Source: JAJUFS01 sp036381175 (GTDB lineage Bacteria > Pseudomonadota > Gammaproteobacteria > Natronospirales > JAJUFS01). Taken from it: 64,000 bases of DNA. The position numbers and the translations under genes are program-made. The notes under the pieces are model-generated. The model searched no databases. It saw only the letters and a program-made list of their open reading frames with translations, and had not been told where the DNA came from. The stretch is taken from positions 5,362 to 69,361 of the forward strand of contig DASVDI010000025.1 of NCBI GenBank assembly GCA_036381175.1, read 5' to 3'. Positions within the stretch are counted from its first letter, which is position 1. Every line of letters starts with the position of its first letter. Below are positions 1-7,175 of the stretch, piece after piece.

Positions 1-1473
1 GGCGTCTTCGACGCGGTCGCGCGACAGCTCGGAAGCACGCAGGTAACCTTCGATGCCGTTGCCAAGATCGATGCGGGCGCCCTTGGCGTCGACTTCCAGC
101 ACCTTGCCGTTGGTCATCGAGCCCTTCGGATGCTCACCGAGGTACAGGGAGAACGGATCCTGGTCGAGCTGCTTCACGCCGAGCGAAATGCGCTCGCGCT
201 CCGGATCGACGGACAGGACCACGGCTTCGACTTCATCGCCCTTCTTGTAGTTGCGCACCGCTTCCTCGCCGGTCATGTCCCAGGCGATGTCGGAAAGGTG
301 CACCAGGCCGTCGATGCCGCCGTCCAGGCCGACGAAGATGCCGAAATCGGTGATCGACTTGATCTTGCCGGAAATCTTGTCGCCCTTCTGATGCATGGCA
401 GCGAACTCGTCCCACGGATTCGCAACGCACTGCTTCATGCCGAGGCTGATGCGGCGGCGTTCCTCGTCGATATCCAGGACCATGACTTCGACTTCGTCGC
501 CGATCTGCACGACCTTGCCCGGGTTGACGTTCTTGTTGGTCCAGTCCATTTCCGAGACGTGCACCAGGCCTTCGACGCCTTCCTCTATCTCCACGAAGGA
601 GCCGTAGTCGGCGAGGTTCGTGACCTTGCCGAAGATGCGCGTGCCAACCGGGTAACGGCGTGCAATGCTGGTCCAGGGATCGTCACCGAGCTGCTTGAGG
701 CCGAGCGAAACGCGGTTGCGCTCGCGGTCGAACTTCAGCACCTTGACGTCGATCTCGTCGCCGACATTGACGACTTCGGACGGATGCTTGACGCGCTTCC
801 AGGCCATGTCGGTGATGTGCAGCAGGCCGTCGATGCCGCCGAGGTCCACGAACGCACCGTAATCAGTGAGATTCTTGACGATGCCCTTGACGACGATGCC
901 TTCCTGCAGCTTCTCCAGCAGCTTCTCGCGCTCTTCGCTGTATTCCTCTTCGACAACCGCGCGGCGGGAAACCACGACGTTGTTGCGCTTGCGGTCCAGC
1001 TTGATGACCTTGAATTCGAGTTCCTTGCCTTCCAGGTAGGCAGTGTCGCGAACCGGGCGAACATCGACGAGCGAGCCCGGCAGGAATGCGCGCACTTCTT
1101 CGATATCGACAGTGAAACCGCCCTTGACCTTGCCGCTGATGTAGCCGGTGACGATTTCGCTCGCTTCGAACGCCTTCTCGAGGCTGTTCCAGCTGCGGGC
1201 ACGAATGGCTTTCTCGCGCGACAGGCGGGTTTCACCGAAACCGTCCTCGACCGCATCCAGCGCCACTTCCACTTCGTCACCGACCGCGATCGTGATCTGG
1301 CCGGATTCGTTCTGGAATTGCTCGATGGGGATGACGCCTTCGGATTTCAGCCCGGCGTTGACGATGACCACGTCGGACTTGATATCAACAATCTGCGCCG
1401 TGAGCAGTGCGCCCGGCCGCAGTTGTTCCTGGTTCATGCTTTGTTCAAGGAGTTCCGCAAAAGATTCAGACAT
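1..1473 (-). CDS. rpsA: 30S ribosomal protein S1 (3' end beyond the window)
   Basis: S1 binds mRNA on the 30S subunit and helps load structured or weak-leader messages. From an ATG at 1473 the minus strand stays open to base 1, giving 491 residues; the family is usually about 555-560, so the C-terminus is cut by the window edge. The protein reads as successive S1 RNA-binding repeats, visible from recurring units such as VKGIVKNLTDYGAFVDLGG, FGKVTNLADYGSFVEI and ISGKIKSITDFGIFVGL, each followed by a 'DG(I/V)(D/E)GL(V/L)H' stretch. An AGGAA ribosome site sits just upstream of the start. It follows cmk in the same direction, the classic cmk-rpsA order. Identity is certain; only the missing end is unknown. 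Confidence 0.97.
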   Translation of the reverse strand, partial: MSESFAELLEQSMNQEQLRPGALLTAQIVDIKSDVVIVNAGLKSEGVIPIEQFQNESGQITIAVGDEVEVALDAVEDGFGETRLSREKAIRARSWNSLEKAFEASEIVTGYISGKVKGGFTVDIEEVRAFLPGSLVDVRPVRDTAYLEGKELEFKVIKLDRKRNNVVVSRRAVVEEEYSEEREKLLEKLQEGIVVKGIVKNLTDYGAFVDLGGIDGLLHITDMAWKRVKHPSEVVNVGDEIDVKVLKFDRERNRVSLGLKQLGDDPWTSIARRYPVGTRIFGKVTNLADYGSFVEIEEGVEGLVHVSEMDWTNKNVNPGKVVQIGDEVEVMVLDIDEERRRISLGMKQCVANPWDEFAAMHQKGDKISGKIKSITDFGIFVGLDGGIDGLVHLSDIAWDMTGEEAVRNYKKGDEVEAVVLSVDPERERISLGVKQLDQDPFSLYLGEHPKGSMTNGKVLEVDAKGARIDLGNGIEGYLRASELSRDRVEDA

Positions 1474-1485
1474 TGAAGTTTCCTG

Positions 1486-1500
1486 ATGCCCATGGGGCAT
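1486..1500 (-). promoter_or_regulatory. Small hairpin in the rpsA leader
   Basis: A 6-bp stem (atgccc / gggcat, loop of 3) lies directly upstream of the AGGAA ribosome site of rpsA. Known for the family: S1 represses its own translation in E. coli through leader hairpins. Inference: this hairpin could be part of such a leader. The stem is short and could be chance. Confidence 0.3.
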
Positions 1501-1541
1501 TTCGTGTTTGCCGCGACATCCATCCTGGCGTTGCGGGGTTG

Positions 1542-1568
1542 AAAAAAAGAGCGTGCGCATCCCGCGCA
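1542..1568 (-). terminator. Weak terminator-like hairpin between cmk and rpsA
   Basis: Reading in the direction of cmk, a 5-bp stem (TGCGC / GCGCA, loop GGGAT) is followed after a few bases by seven T residues. The stem is weak, so it would at most be a partial terminator that lets some cmk transcripts continue into rpsA. Confidence 0.3.
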
Positions 1569-1599
1569 TCACCGGGTACAACGTAAAAAACCGCGTGTT

Positions 1600-2283
1600 T
1601 CAGGCTTCCGGAAAATGCTTCCGAACCACCGCGAACACCCGGTCCAGCACCCCTGCAATGTCGAGTTCGGTGGTGTCGATCACCACGGCATCATCGGCGG
1701 GTCGCAGGGGCGAGGCCTTTCGGGAAGAATCCCGCACATCACGCTCGGAAATCTCCCGAAAAAGGGCGCCAAGGCTAGCATCGTTTTCCTTGCGTTTCAA
1801 CTGCTTATGGCGTCTTTGGGCTCGCGCCTCGGCACTCGCCGTGAGGTAAATCTTGACCTCGGCATCCGGGAATATTGCAGTGCCAATATCGCGCCCGTCG
1901 GCCACCAGCCCCGGCGACTTTCGGAAGTCTCTCTGGCGTTGCACCAGCGCCTCGCGGACCGCCGGCAGCACGGCAACAATCGACGCATCCGCGCCCGTGG
2001 TTTCCGCCCGCACGCGGTCAGTGACCTCGATTTCGCCAAGAAAAATGCGCTCGCCGCCGTCGGCCGCCATCTCGAAGCGGATGTCCATTGCCGGTGCCAG
2101 CGCCGCGAGTTCCGCTTCGTTTTCAAAACCAACGCCCCGCTCCCGTGCGGCGACCGCGAGCAACCGGTACAGCGCGCCGGAATCCAGCAGGTGCCAGCCC
2201 AGTTTTTCCGCGACGAGGCGCGCGATCGTGCCCTTGCCGGTGCCGCTGGGACCGTCGATGGCGATGACGGGAATACTTTTCAT
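1600..2283 (-). CDS. cmk: Cytidylate kinase
   Basis: Phosphorylates CMP and dCMP to the diphosphates using ATP, in the cytoplasm. The 227-residue length is normal for the family. The P-loop GPSGTGKGT is at residues 11-19, and the nucleotide-binding/lid stretch VADGRDIGTAIFPDAEVKIY is present in the middle. The start ATG overlaps the aroA stop as ATGA, so translation is probably coupled to aroA. It sits between aroA and rpsA, an order widely conserved in gammaproteobacteria. Confidence 0.96.
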   Translation of the reverse strand: MKSIPVIAIDGPSGTGKGTIARLVAEKLGWHLLDSGALYRLLAVAARERGVGFENEAELAALAPAMDIRFEMAADGGERIFLGEIEVTDRVRAETTGADASIVAVLPAVREALVQRQRDFRKSPGLVADGRDIGTAIFPDAEVKIYLTASAEARAQRRHKQLKRKENDASLGALFREISERDVRDSSRKASPLRPADDAVVIDTTELDIAGVLDRVFAVVRKHFPEA

Positions 2284-3587
2284 TGTTCGGCTTCCGTAAT
2301 GTTCAGCCCCGCCACCTGCATCAACGCGACGAAGCCGGGAAATGATGTTTCGATGTTGTCGCAGTCCCGGATTTCCACCGCGCCTGTCGCACAGGTTCCG
2401 AGGACGGCAAAACTCATGGCAATGCGATGGTCGCCACGACTGTCGATCGTGCCCGCTTGTGGCCGGCCGCCGAAAACACGGATTCCGTCTTCTCGCAATT
2501 CATTGCGGATGCCGAGATTCGCGAGTCCCTCCGCCATCGCCGCCAATCGGTCGCTTTCCTTGACGCGCAATTCCGTTGCGCCGCGCACGACCGTTTCGCC
2601 CTCGGCAACCGCCGCGATGGCGAGCAGCACCGGGATTTCGTCGATGGCGAGCGCGACCTCCGCACCGGAAATTTCAATGCCACTCAACGTGCCGCCGCTT
2701 ACGGTCACGTCCGCCGCCGGTTCGCCAGAGATTTCACGCGGATTTTCCAGCGTGACATTCGCGCCCATGCGCGCGAGCAGATCGAGAATTCCCGTCCGGG
2801 TCGGATTCACGCCGACGTTGCTGACCATGATGGACGCACCTGGATGAATGGCCGCTGCCGCGAACAGGAACGCTGCCGACGAAAGATCGCCAGGCACGGC
2901 AATGCTGCCAGGCGAGCGCAAACGAGCGCCGGATTCCAGGCGCACGGTGTTATCCGTTTTTTTAATCGTCGCGCCAAAGGCGCGCAGCATCCGCTCGGTG
3001 TGATCACGCGTTACCGCGGGTTCATGAACGATGACCGCTTCTTTCGCCGCAAGACCCGCCAGCAGGATCGCGGATTTCACCTGCGCACTCGCGACCGGCA
3101 TCGGATAATCAATACCGCGCAAAACAGATTTTCCACGCACAACAAGCGGTGCTGTCCCGTTAGCCGATGTTTCGATCGCAGCGCCCATGCGTGACAACGG
3201 TTGCGTGACGCGTCGCATCGGACGCGAACATAAAGAGGCATCGCCAGTCAGCGTCGCCGTCACGTCGAATCCGGCAAGCAGGCCGGTGAGCAAGCGCATG
3301 CCGGTTCCCGAGTTGCCGAGATCGAGATCATTTTCCGGTGCAGTGAATTTTCCATTGCCGCTGACACGGACGCGTGTTGCGTCGATGAATTCGACACCAA
3401 CGCCGAGCGCGCGCAGCGCATTCGCCGTCGCGCGGCAATCGCTGCCGTCCAGGAAATTCTCAATGACAGTTTCACCGCCCGCGGCGGCGGCGAACAACAG
3501 CGCGCGATGCGAAATCGATTTGTCGCCGGGAACTGCGTGCGTTCCCGAAGGCTCCCCGCCTGGCTGCGACAACACGCGTTTCGGCAT
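2280..3587 (-). CDS. aroA: 3-phosphoshikimate 1-carboxyvinyltransferase (EPSP synthase)
   Basis: Joins shikimate-3-phosphate and phosphoenolpyruvate in the shikimate pathway to aromatic amino acids. The N-terminus carries PGDKSISHR (about residues 20-28) and then LGNSGTGMR, the two phosphate/PEP-binding signatures; RVKESDR and the HRIAMS motif are near the C-terminus. The 435-residue length is that of a stand-alone enzyme; in Pseudomonas the gene in this position is fused to tyrA, which is absent here. I chose the ATG at 3587 over an in-frame TTG two codons upstream. The end overlaps cmk by 4 bases; hisC lies 11 bases upstream. Confidence 0.96.
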   Translation of the reverse strand: MPKRVLSQPGGEPSGTHAVPGDKSISHRALLFAAAAGGETVIENFLDGSDCRATANALRALGVGVEFIDATRVRVSGNGKFTAPENDLDLGNSGTGMRLLTGLLAGFDVTATLTGDASLCSRPMRRVTQPLSRMGAAIETSANGTAPLVVRGKSVLRGIDYPMPVASAQVKSAILLAGLAAKEAVIVHEPAVTRDHTERMLRAFGATIKKTDNTVRLESGARLRSPGSIAVPGDLSSAAFLFAAAAIHPGASIMVSNVGVNPTRTGILDLLARMGANVTLENPREISGEPAADVTVSGGTLSGIEISGAEVALAIDEIPVLLAIAAVAEGETVVRGATELRVKESDRLAAMAEGLANLGIRNELREDGIRVFGGRPQAGTIDSRGDHRIAMSFAVLGTCATGAVEIRDCDNIETSFPGFVALMQVAGLNITEAEQ

Positions 3588-3598
3588 GGTCAACGAAC

Positions 3599-4720
3599 TC
3601 AGCGCGCCAGCACTTTTCGAAGCGCAGTGATGAGCCGCTGGTTTTCTTCGTGCGTGCCGATCGAAATGCGCAAATGTTTCGGCATGCCGTACGGCGCCAA
3701 CGGACGCGTGATGACGCCTTGCGCAAGGAGCGCGTCGAATACCGCTTTACCATCGCCGACATCCACGGTGATGAAATTGCAGACCGACGGAATGTACTTC
3801 AGACCGAGTGCTTCATACGCCGCCTGCATCTGCTGCATGCCTTCGCGATTGAGCGCAACTGTGCGCTCCATGTGCTCGCGATCGGCAAGCGCGGCGACCG
3901 CCGCGGCCTGCGCGAGCAGGTTCGGATTGAACGCGAGGCGCACCCGGTTGAGCAGGTCCGTGATGACGGGATTCGAAAGCGCGTAACCGACACGCAGGCC
4001 CGCGAGACCGTACGCCTTCGAGAAAGTACGCAACAGGATAAGATTGTCGTATTGCTTCACCAACTCGCTGCCGTCGGTGTAATCCTCGGCATCGACGTAT
4101 TCCGTGTACGCTTCGTCGAGCACGACGACGACATCCTTCGGCACGCGATCCATGAAGGCCTTGAGTTCCTGGCCGCTCGCGTAGGTGCCGGTCGGGTTGT
4201 TCGGATTTGCAATGAACACCACGCGCGTCGTCTCGTCGATCAACGCGAACATCGCATCGAGATCGTGACCGTATGCCTTCTCGTGGCCTTCCGGAAAGGC
4301 GTTCGCCACGCGTAGCGTTGCGCCAGCGGCTTTCGAGACGATTGCGTAAATCGCAAAGGCATATTGCGAAATGATCGCTGAACGGCCTTCGCCGAGGAAC
4401 ACGCGCGCGATCAGTTCGAGAATGTGATCGGAACCCGAGCCGAGCGTGATCTGTTGCAATGGCAGCTCATGGAATTCCGCCAGGCGGCGCTTGAGGTCAA
4501 AACCGTTGCCGTCCGGGTACAGGCCGACATCGTCGGCCAGTTGCTTCACCACCTCGATCACCTTCGGACTCGGGCCGAGCGGATTCTCGTTCGAGGCGAG
4601 CTTGATGATGTCGTCGATGCCGAGTTCCCGCTGCAATTCGGAAATCGGCTTGCCAGCCTGGTACGGCGCGAGATCGCGGACGCCTTCAACGGCGAGATCA
4701 ATGAATCGTTTGTCGCTCAC
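3599..4720 (-). CDS. hisC: Histidinol-phosphate / aromatic aminotransferase (HisC family)
   Basis: PLP-dependent class I/II aminotransferase. ASNENPLGPSPKV near the N-terminus, NPNNPTG in the middle and the Schiff-base lysine in RTFSKAYGLAGLRVGY are all present. I prefer the GTG at 4720 (373 residues): it has AGGGG six bases upstream and leaves a short gap after serA, whereas the longer TTG start overlaps serA. HisC homologues in this serC-aroA neighbourhood (hisC2 in Pseudomonas) are thought to act on aromatic or prephenate substrates rather than solely on histidinol phosphate. No other his genes are in the window, so the physiological substrate is uncertain. Confidence 0.9.
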   Translation of the reverse strand: MSDKRFIDLAVEGVRDLAPYQAGKPISELQRELGIDDIIKLASNENPLGPSPKVIEVVKQLADDVGLYPDGNGFDLKRRLAEFHELPLQQITLGSGSDHILELIARVFLGEGRSAIISQYAFAIYAIVSKAAGATLRVANAFPEGHEKAYGHDLDAMFALIDETTRVVFIANPNNPTGTYASGQELKAFMDRVPKDVVVVLDEAYTEYVDAEDYTDGSELVKQYDNLILLRTFSKAYGLAGLRVGYALSNPVITDLLNRVRLAFNPNLLAQAAAVAALADREHMERTVALNREGMQQMQAAYEALGLKYIPSVCNFITVDVGDGKAVFDALLAQGVITRPLAPYGMPKHLRISIGTHEENQRLITALRKVLAR

Positions 4721-4737
4721 GTAAAACCCCTGTCTTT

Positions 4738-5913
4738 TCAAAGCGTGCGCACATTCAACACACCGTTGATGGAACGAATATTTTCAACCGTCGACGCCGG
4801 AACTGGTGCGGCAACGTCAACCATGGTGTAGGCAACCTCACCGCGCGACTGGTTGATCATGTCGAGAATATTGAGATCGGCGGATGCCAGCGCGCTCGTT
4901 ACCTGGCCCAGCATGTTCGGCACATTCGCATTCGCCACCGCGATGCGAAAACTGTTTTCTGCGCGCGGCAACTTCACGCCGGGGAAATTCACGGCATGGC
5001 GAATGTTTCCGTGTTCGAGAAAATCACGCAAGTTGTCCGCGACCATGACCGCGCAGTTTTCTTCGGCTTCAAGCGTTGATGCGCCAAGGTGCGGCAGCGC
5101 GATGACGCCTTGAGTCTGCAGCAACCGTGCGTCCGGAAAATCCGTCACGTAGGCGTGCAGGTTTCCATTATTCAGCGCCTCGAGCACCGCGTCGTCATCC
5201 ACGATACCGTCGCGCGCGAAATTCAGGATAACCGCGTGCTTCGGCATCAGCCTCAATCGCGATGCATTCACGATGCCTCGCGTCGCATCGACCAGCGGCA
5301 CGTGCACGGTCACGACATCGGATTTCGAAAACAGTTCGTCCAGGCTCAATGCCTGCTGCACGTCGGATGACAACTGCCAGGCGCGCTCGACGGTGAGTTG
5401 CGGATCGAAACCGATGACGCGCATGCCGAGATCACGCGCGGCATTCGCAACCTGCACGCCGATGGCGCCAAGGCCGATCACGCCCAGCGTCTTGCCGGGC
5501 AACTCGAAACCGGTGAACTGCTTCTTGCCTTTTTCGACGGCGGCGTGAATTTCTTCATCGCTGCCGGACAACTGCCTGGCGTAGTCCCACGCGCCCGGAA
5601 TGTTGCGAGCCGCGAGCAGGATTCCCGCGATCACGAGTTCCTTGACGGCATTCGCGTTCGCGCCCGGCGCGTTGAAAACGGGAATGCCGCGTTTGGTCAT
5701 TGCATCGATGGGAATATTGTTCACGCCGGCGCCGGCGCGTGCGACGGCTTTTACCGTCGCCGGAATTTCCCTGTCGTGCATGTTCGCGGAGCGCAGGATC
5801 ACGGCATCGGGATGACCGATCTCCGAAGCGATTTCGTAACGTTCGCGCGGCAAGCGGTCCAGCCCCACGGTCGCAATATTGTTGAGCGTGAGAATGCGGA
5901 AACGATCAGCCAT
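4738..5913 (-). CDS. serA: D-3-phosphoglycerate dehydrogenase, short ACT-containing type
   Basis: Oxidises 3-phosphoglycerate to phosphohydroxypyruvate, the first step of serine synthesis. The 391-residue protein has a Rossmann NAD site (VIGLGAIGVQVANAA, around residues 145-160), active-site Arg in NFARDGIVD and His in LPHLGASTLEAEEN, and ends in an ACT-like domain that usually binds serine. It lacks the larger insertions of the 410- or 525-residue SerA classes. It resembles the compact SerA found beside serC in Firmicutes and Bacteroidetes. I set the start at the ATG that overlaps the serC stop by 8 bases; longer in-frame starts give an unrelated N-terminus. Neighbours usually have pheA in this slot. 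Confidence 0.9.
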   Translation of the reverse strand: MADRFRILTLNNIATVGLDRLPRERYEIASEIGHPDAVILRSANMHDREIPATVKAVARAGAGVNNIPIDAMTKRGIPVFNAPGANANAVKELVIAGILLAARNIPGAWDYARQLSGSDEEIHAAVEKGKKQFTGFELPGKTLGVIGLGAIGVQVANAARDLGMRVIGFDPQLTVERAWQLSSDVQQALSLDELFSKSDVVTVHVPLVDATRGIVNASRLRLMPKHAVILNFARDGIVDDDAVLEALNNGNLHAYVTDFPDARLLQTQGVIALPHLGASTLEAEENCAVMVADNLRDFLEHGNIRHAVNFPGVKLPRAENSFRIAVANANVPNMLGQVTSALASADLNILDMINQSRGEVAYTMVDVAAPVPASTVENIRSINGVLNVRTL

Positions 5914-6988
5914 GTCGCTGCTCGAAGCCGCGCATGAAATCGACCAGCGCGTCCACGCCGGCTTCCGGCATGGCGTTGTAGATGGATGCACGCATGCCGC
6001 CGACGGCGCGATGTCCTGCGAGGTTTTTCAGGCCGGCATTGTCTGCTTCTTCAAGAAAAACATTGTCGAGATCCGGTGTGGCGAGCGTGAACGGCACATT
6101 CATGCGTGAGCGATTTTCCGGTGCAACGGGATTGGCATAGAAATCCGACGCATCGATGAATCCGTACAACTTTTCCGACTTGCGGATGTTCACCTTTTCC
6201 ATTGCCGCGACGCCGCCCTGTTCCTTCAGCCATTGGAAGACGAGCCCGGCGAGATACCAGGGATAGGTCGGCGGCGTGTTGTACATGGAGCCCGCTTTCG
6301 CATGCGCTTCGTAATCCAGCATCGACGGCAGGTGTTCCGGGAAATGCCCGATCAGATCGTCGCGTACGATCACGACGGTGAGTCCCGCCGGACCGATATT
6401 TTTCTGCGCACCGGCGTAGATGACACCGAACTTTGCAACATCAATCGGCCGGGAAAGAATGTTCGATGACATGTCCGCAACAAGCGGGACGTTGCCGACA
6501 TCGGGAATCTCGTGGAATTCCACGCCGTGAATCGTTTCGTTCGGCGTGTAATGCACATACGCCGCATTCGAATCCAGCTTCCACTGTGTCGAGTCCGGAA
6601 GACACGAATATTTTTCCGCTTCGGTATCAACGGCAAGATTGATCGTGCAGAAGCGTTTCGCTTCCTCGACAGCCTTCGCCGACCAGTGTCCCGTGCGAAA
6701 GTAATCCGCGCGCTTCTTTTCTCGCAGCAGGTTCAGCGGCACCATGTCGTATTGCAGAGTCGCACCACCCTGCAGGAACAGCACCTTGTAGTTCGATGGA
6801 ATCGAGAGAAGTTCGCGCAGGTCAGCTTCGGCGCGCTCGGCGATGGTGAGAAAGGCCTTCGACCGGTGCGACATTTCCATCGCGGAAAGTCCGCTGCCAT
6901 TCACGTCGAGGAATTCTTCCTTCGCGCGCTGCATGACATCGGCGGGCAGCGCGGCGGGACCGGCGCTGAAGTTGTATATCTCGCTCAT
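5906..6988 (-). CDS. serC: Phosphoserine aminotransferase
   Basis: Transfers the amino group from glutamate to phosphohydroxypyruvate, making O-phosphoserine; the enzyme also acts in pyridoxal phosphate synthesis in many gammaproteobacteria. The 360-residue length is standard. NFSAGPAALP opens the protein, and the PLP lysine is K196 in YAGAQKNIGPAG. A strong GGGGGAG ribosome site precedes the ATG. The stop overlaps serA, so SerC and SerA, consecutive in the pathway, are translationally coupled. Confidence 0.97.
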   Translation of the reverse strand: MSEIYNFSAGPAALPADVMQRAKEEFLDVNGSGLSAMEMSHRSKAFLTIAERAEADLRELLSIPSNYKVLFLQGGATLQYDMVPLNLLREKKRADYFRTGHWSAKAVEEAKRFCTINLAVDTEAEKYSCLPDSTQWKLDSNAAYVHYTPNETIHGVEFHEIPDVGNVPLVADMSSNILSRPIDVAKFGVIYAGAQKNIGPAGLTVVIVRDDLIGHFPEHLPSMLDYEAHAKAGSMYNTPPTYPWYLAGLVFQWLKEQGGVAAMEKVNIRKSEKLYGFIDASDFYANPVAPENRSRMNVPFTLATPDLDNVFLEEADNAGLKNLAGHRAVGGMRASIYNAMPEAGVDALVDFMRGFEQRHG

Positions 6989-7002
6989 CGAAGCTCCCCC
7001 GA

Positions 7003-7175
7003 CGGGAAAATGGACAGGATTAACAGGATTTTTCAGAATTGACAGGATTCTTGTTCATGAGCTTCGCATCGTTGCGCCGATTTCAATCAACGCCGGTACC
7101 AATATCAGAAGCCCATTCATCCAATAAGAAAATCCTATTAATCCTGCTTATAAATCCTGTAAATCCTGTCCATTC
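7003..7175. repeat. Intergenic repeat, copy A (two inverted arms)
   Basis: This 187-base gap between gyrA and serC is almost filled by a repeat. The left arm (about 7011-7049) contains ggacaggattaacaggatt and then gacaggatt. The right arm (about 7128-7173) is its degenerate reverse complement, built of repeated 'aatcctg' units and ending in cctgtccatt. About 80 bases of unrelated sequence lie between the arms. The same core occurs at 17300-17328 and 25767-25868. I see no coding potential or transposase. Confidence 0.85.

Noticed and set aside
130..1476. A 448-codon open frame on the plus strand opposite rpsA.
   Set aside because: It is the mirror of rpsA, which has complete S1 repeats on the minus strand; the antisense frame has no recognisable domain and arises from high G+C codon use.
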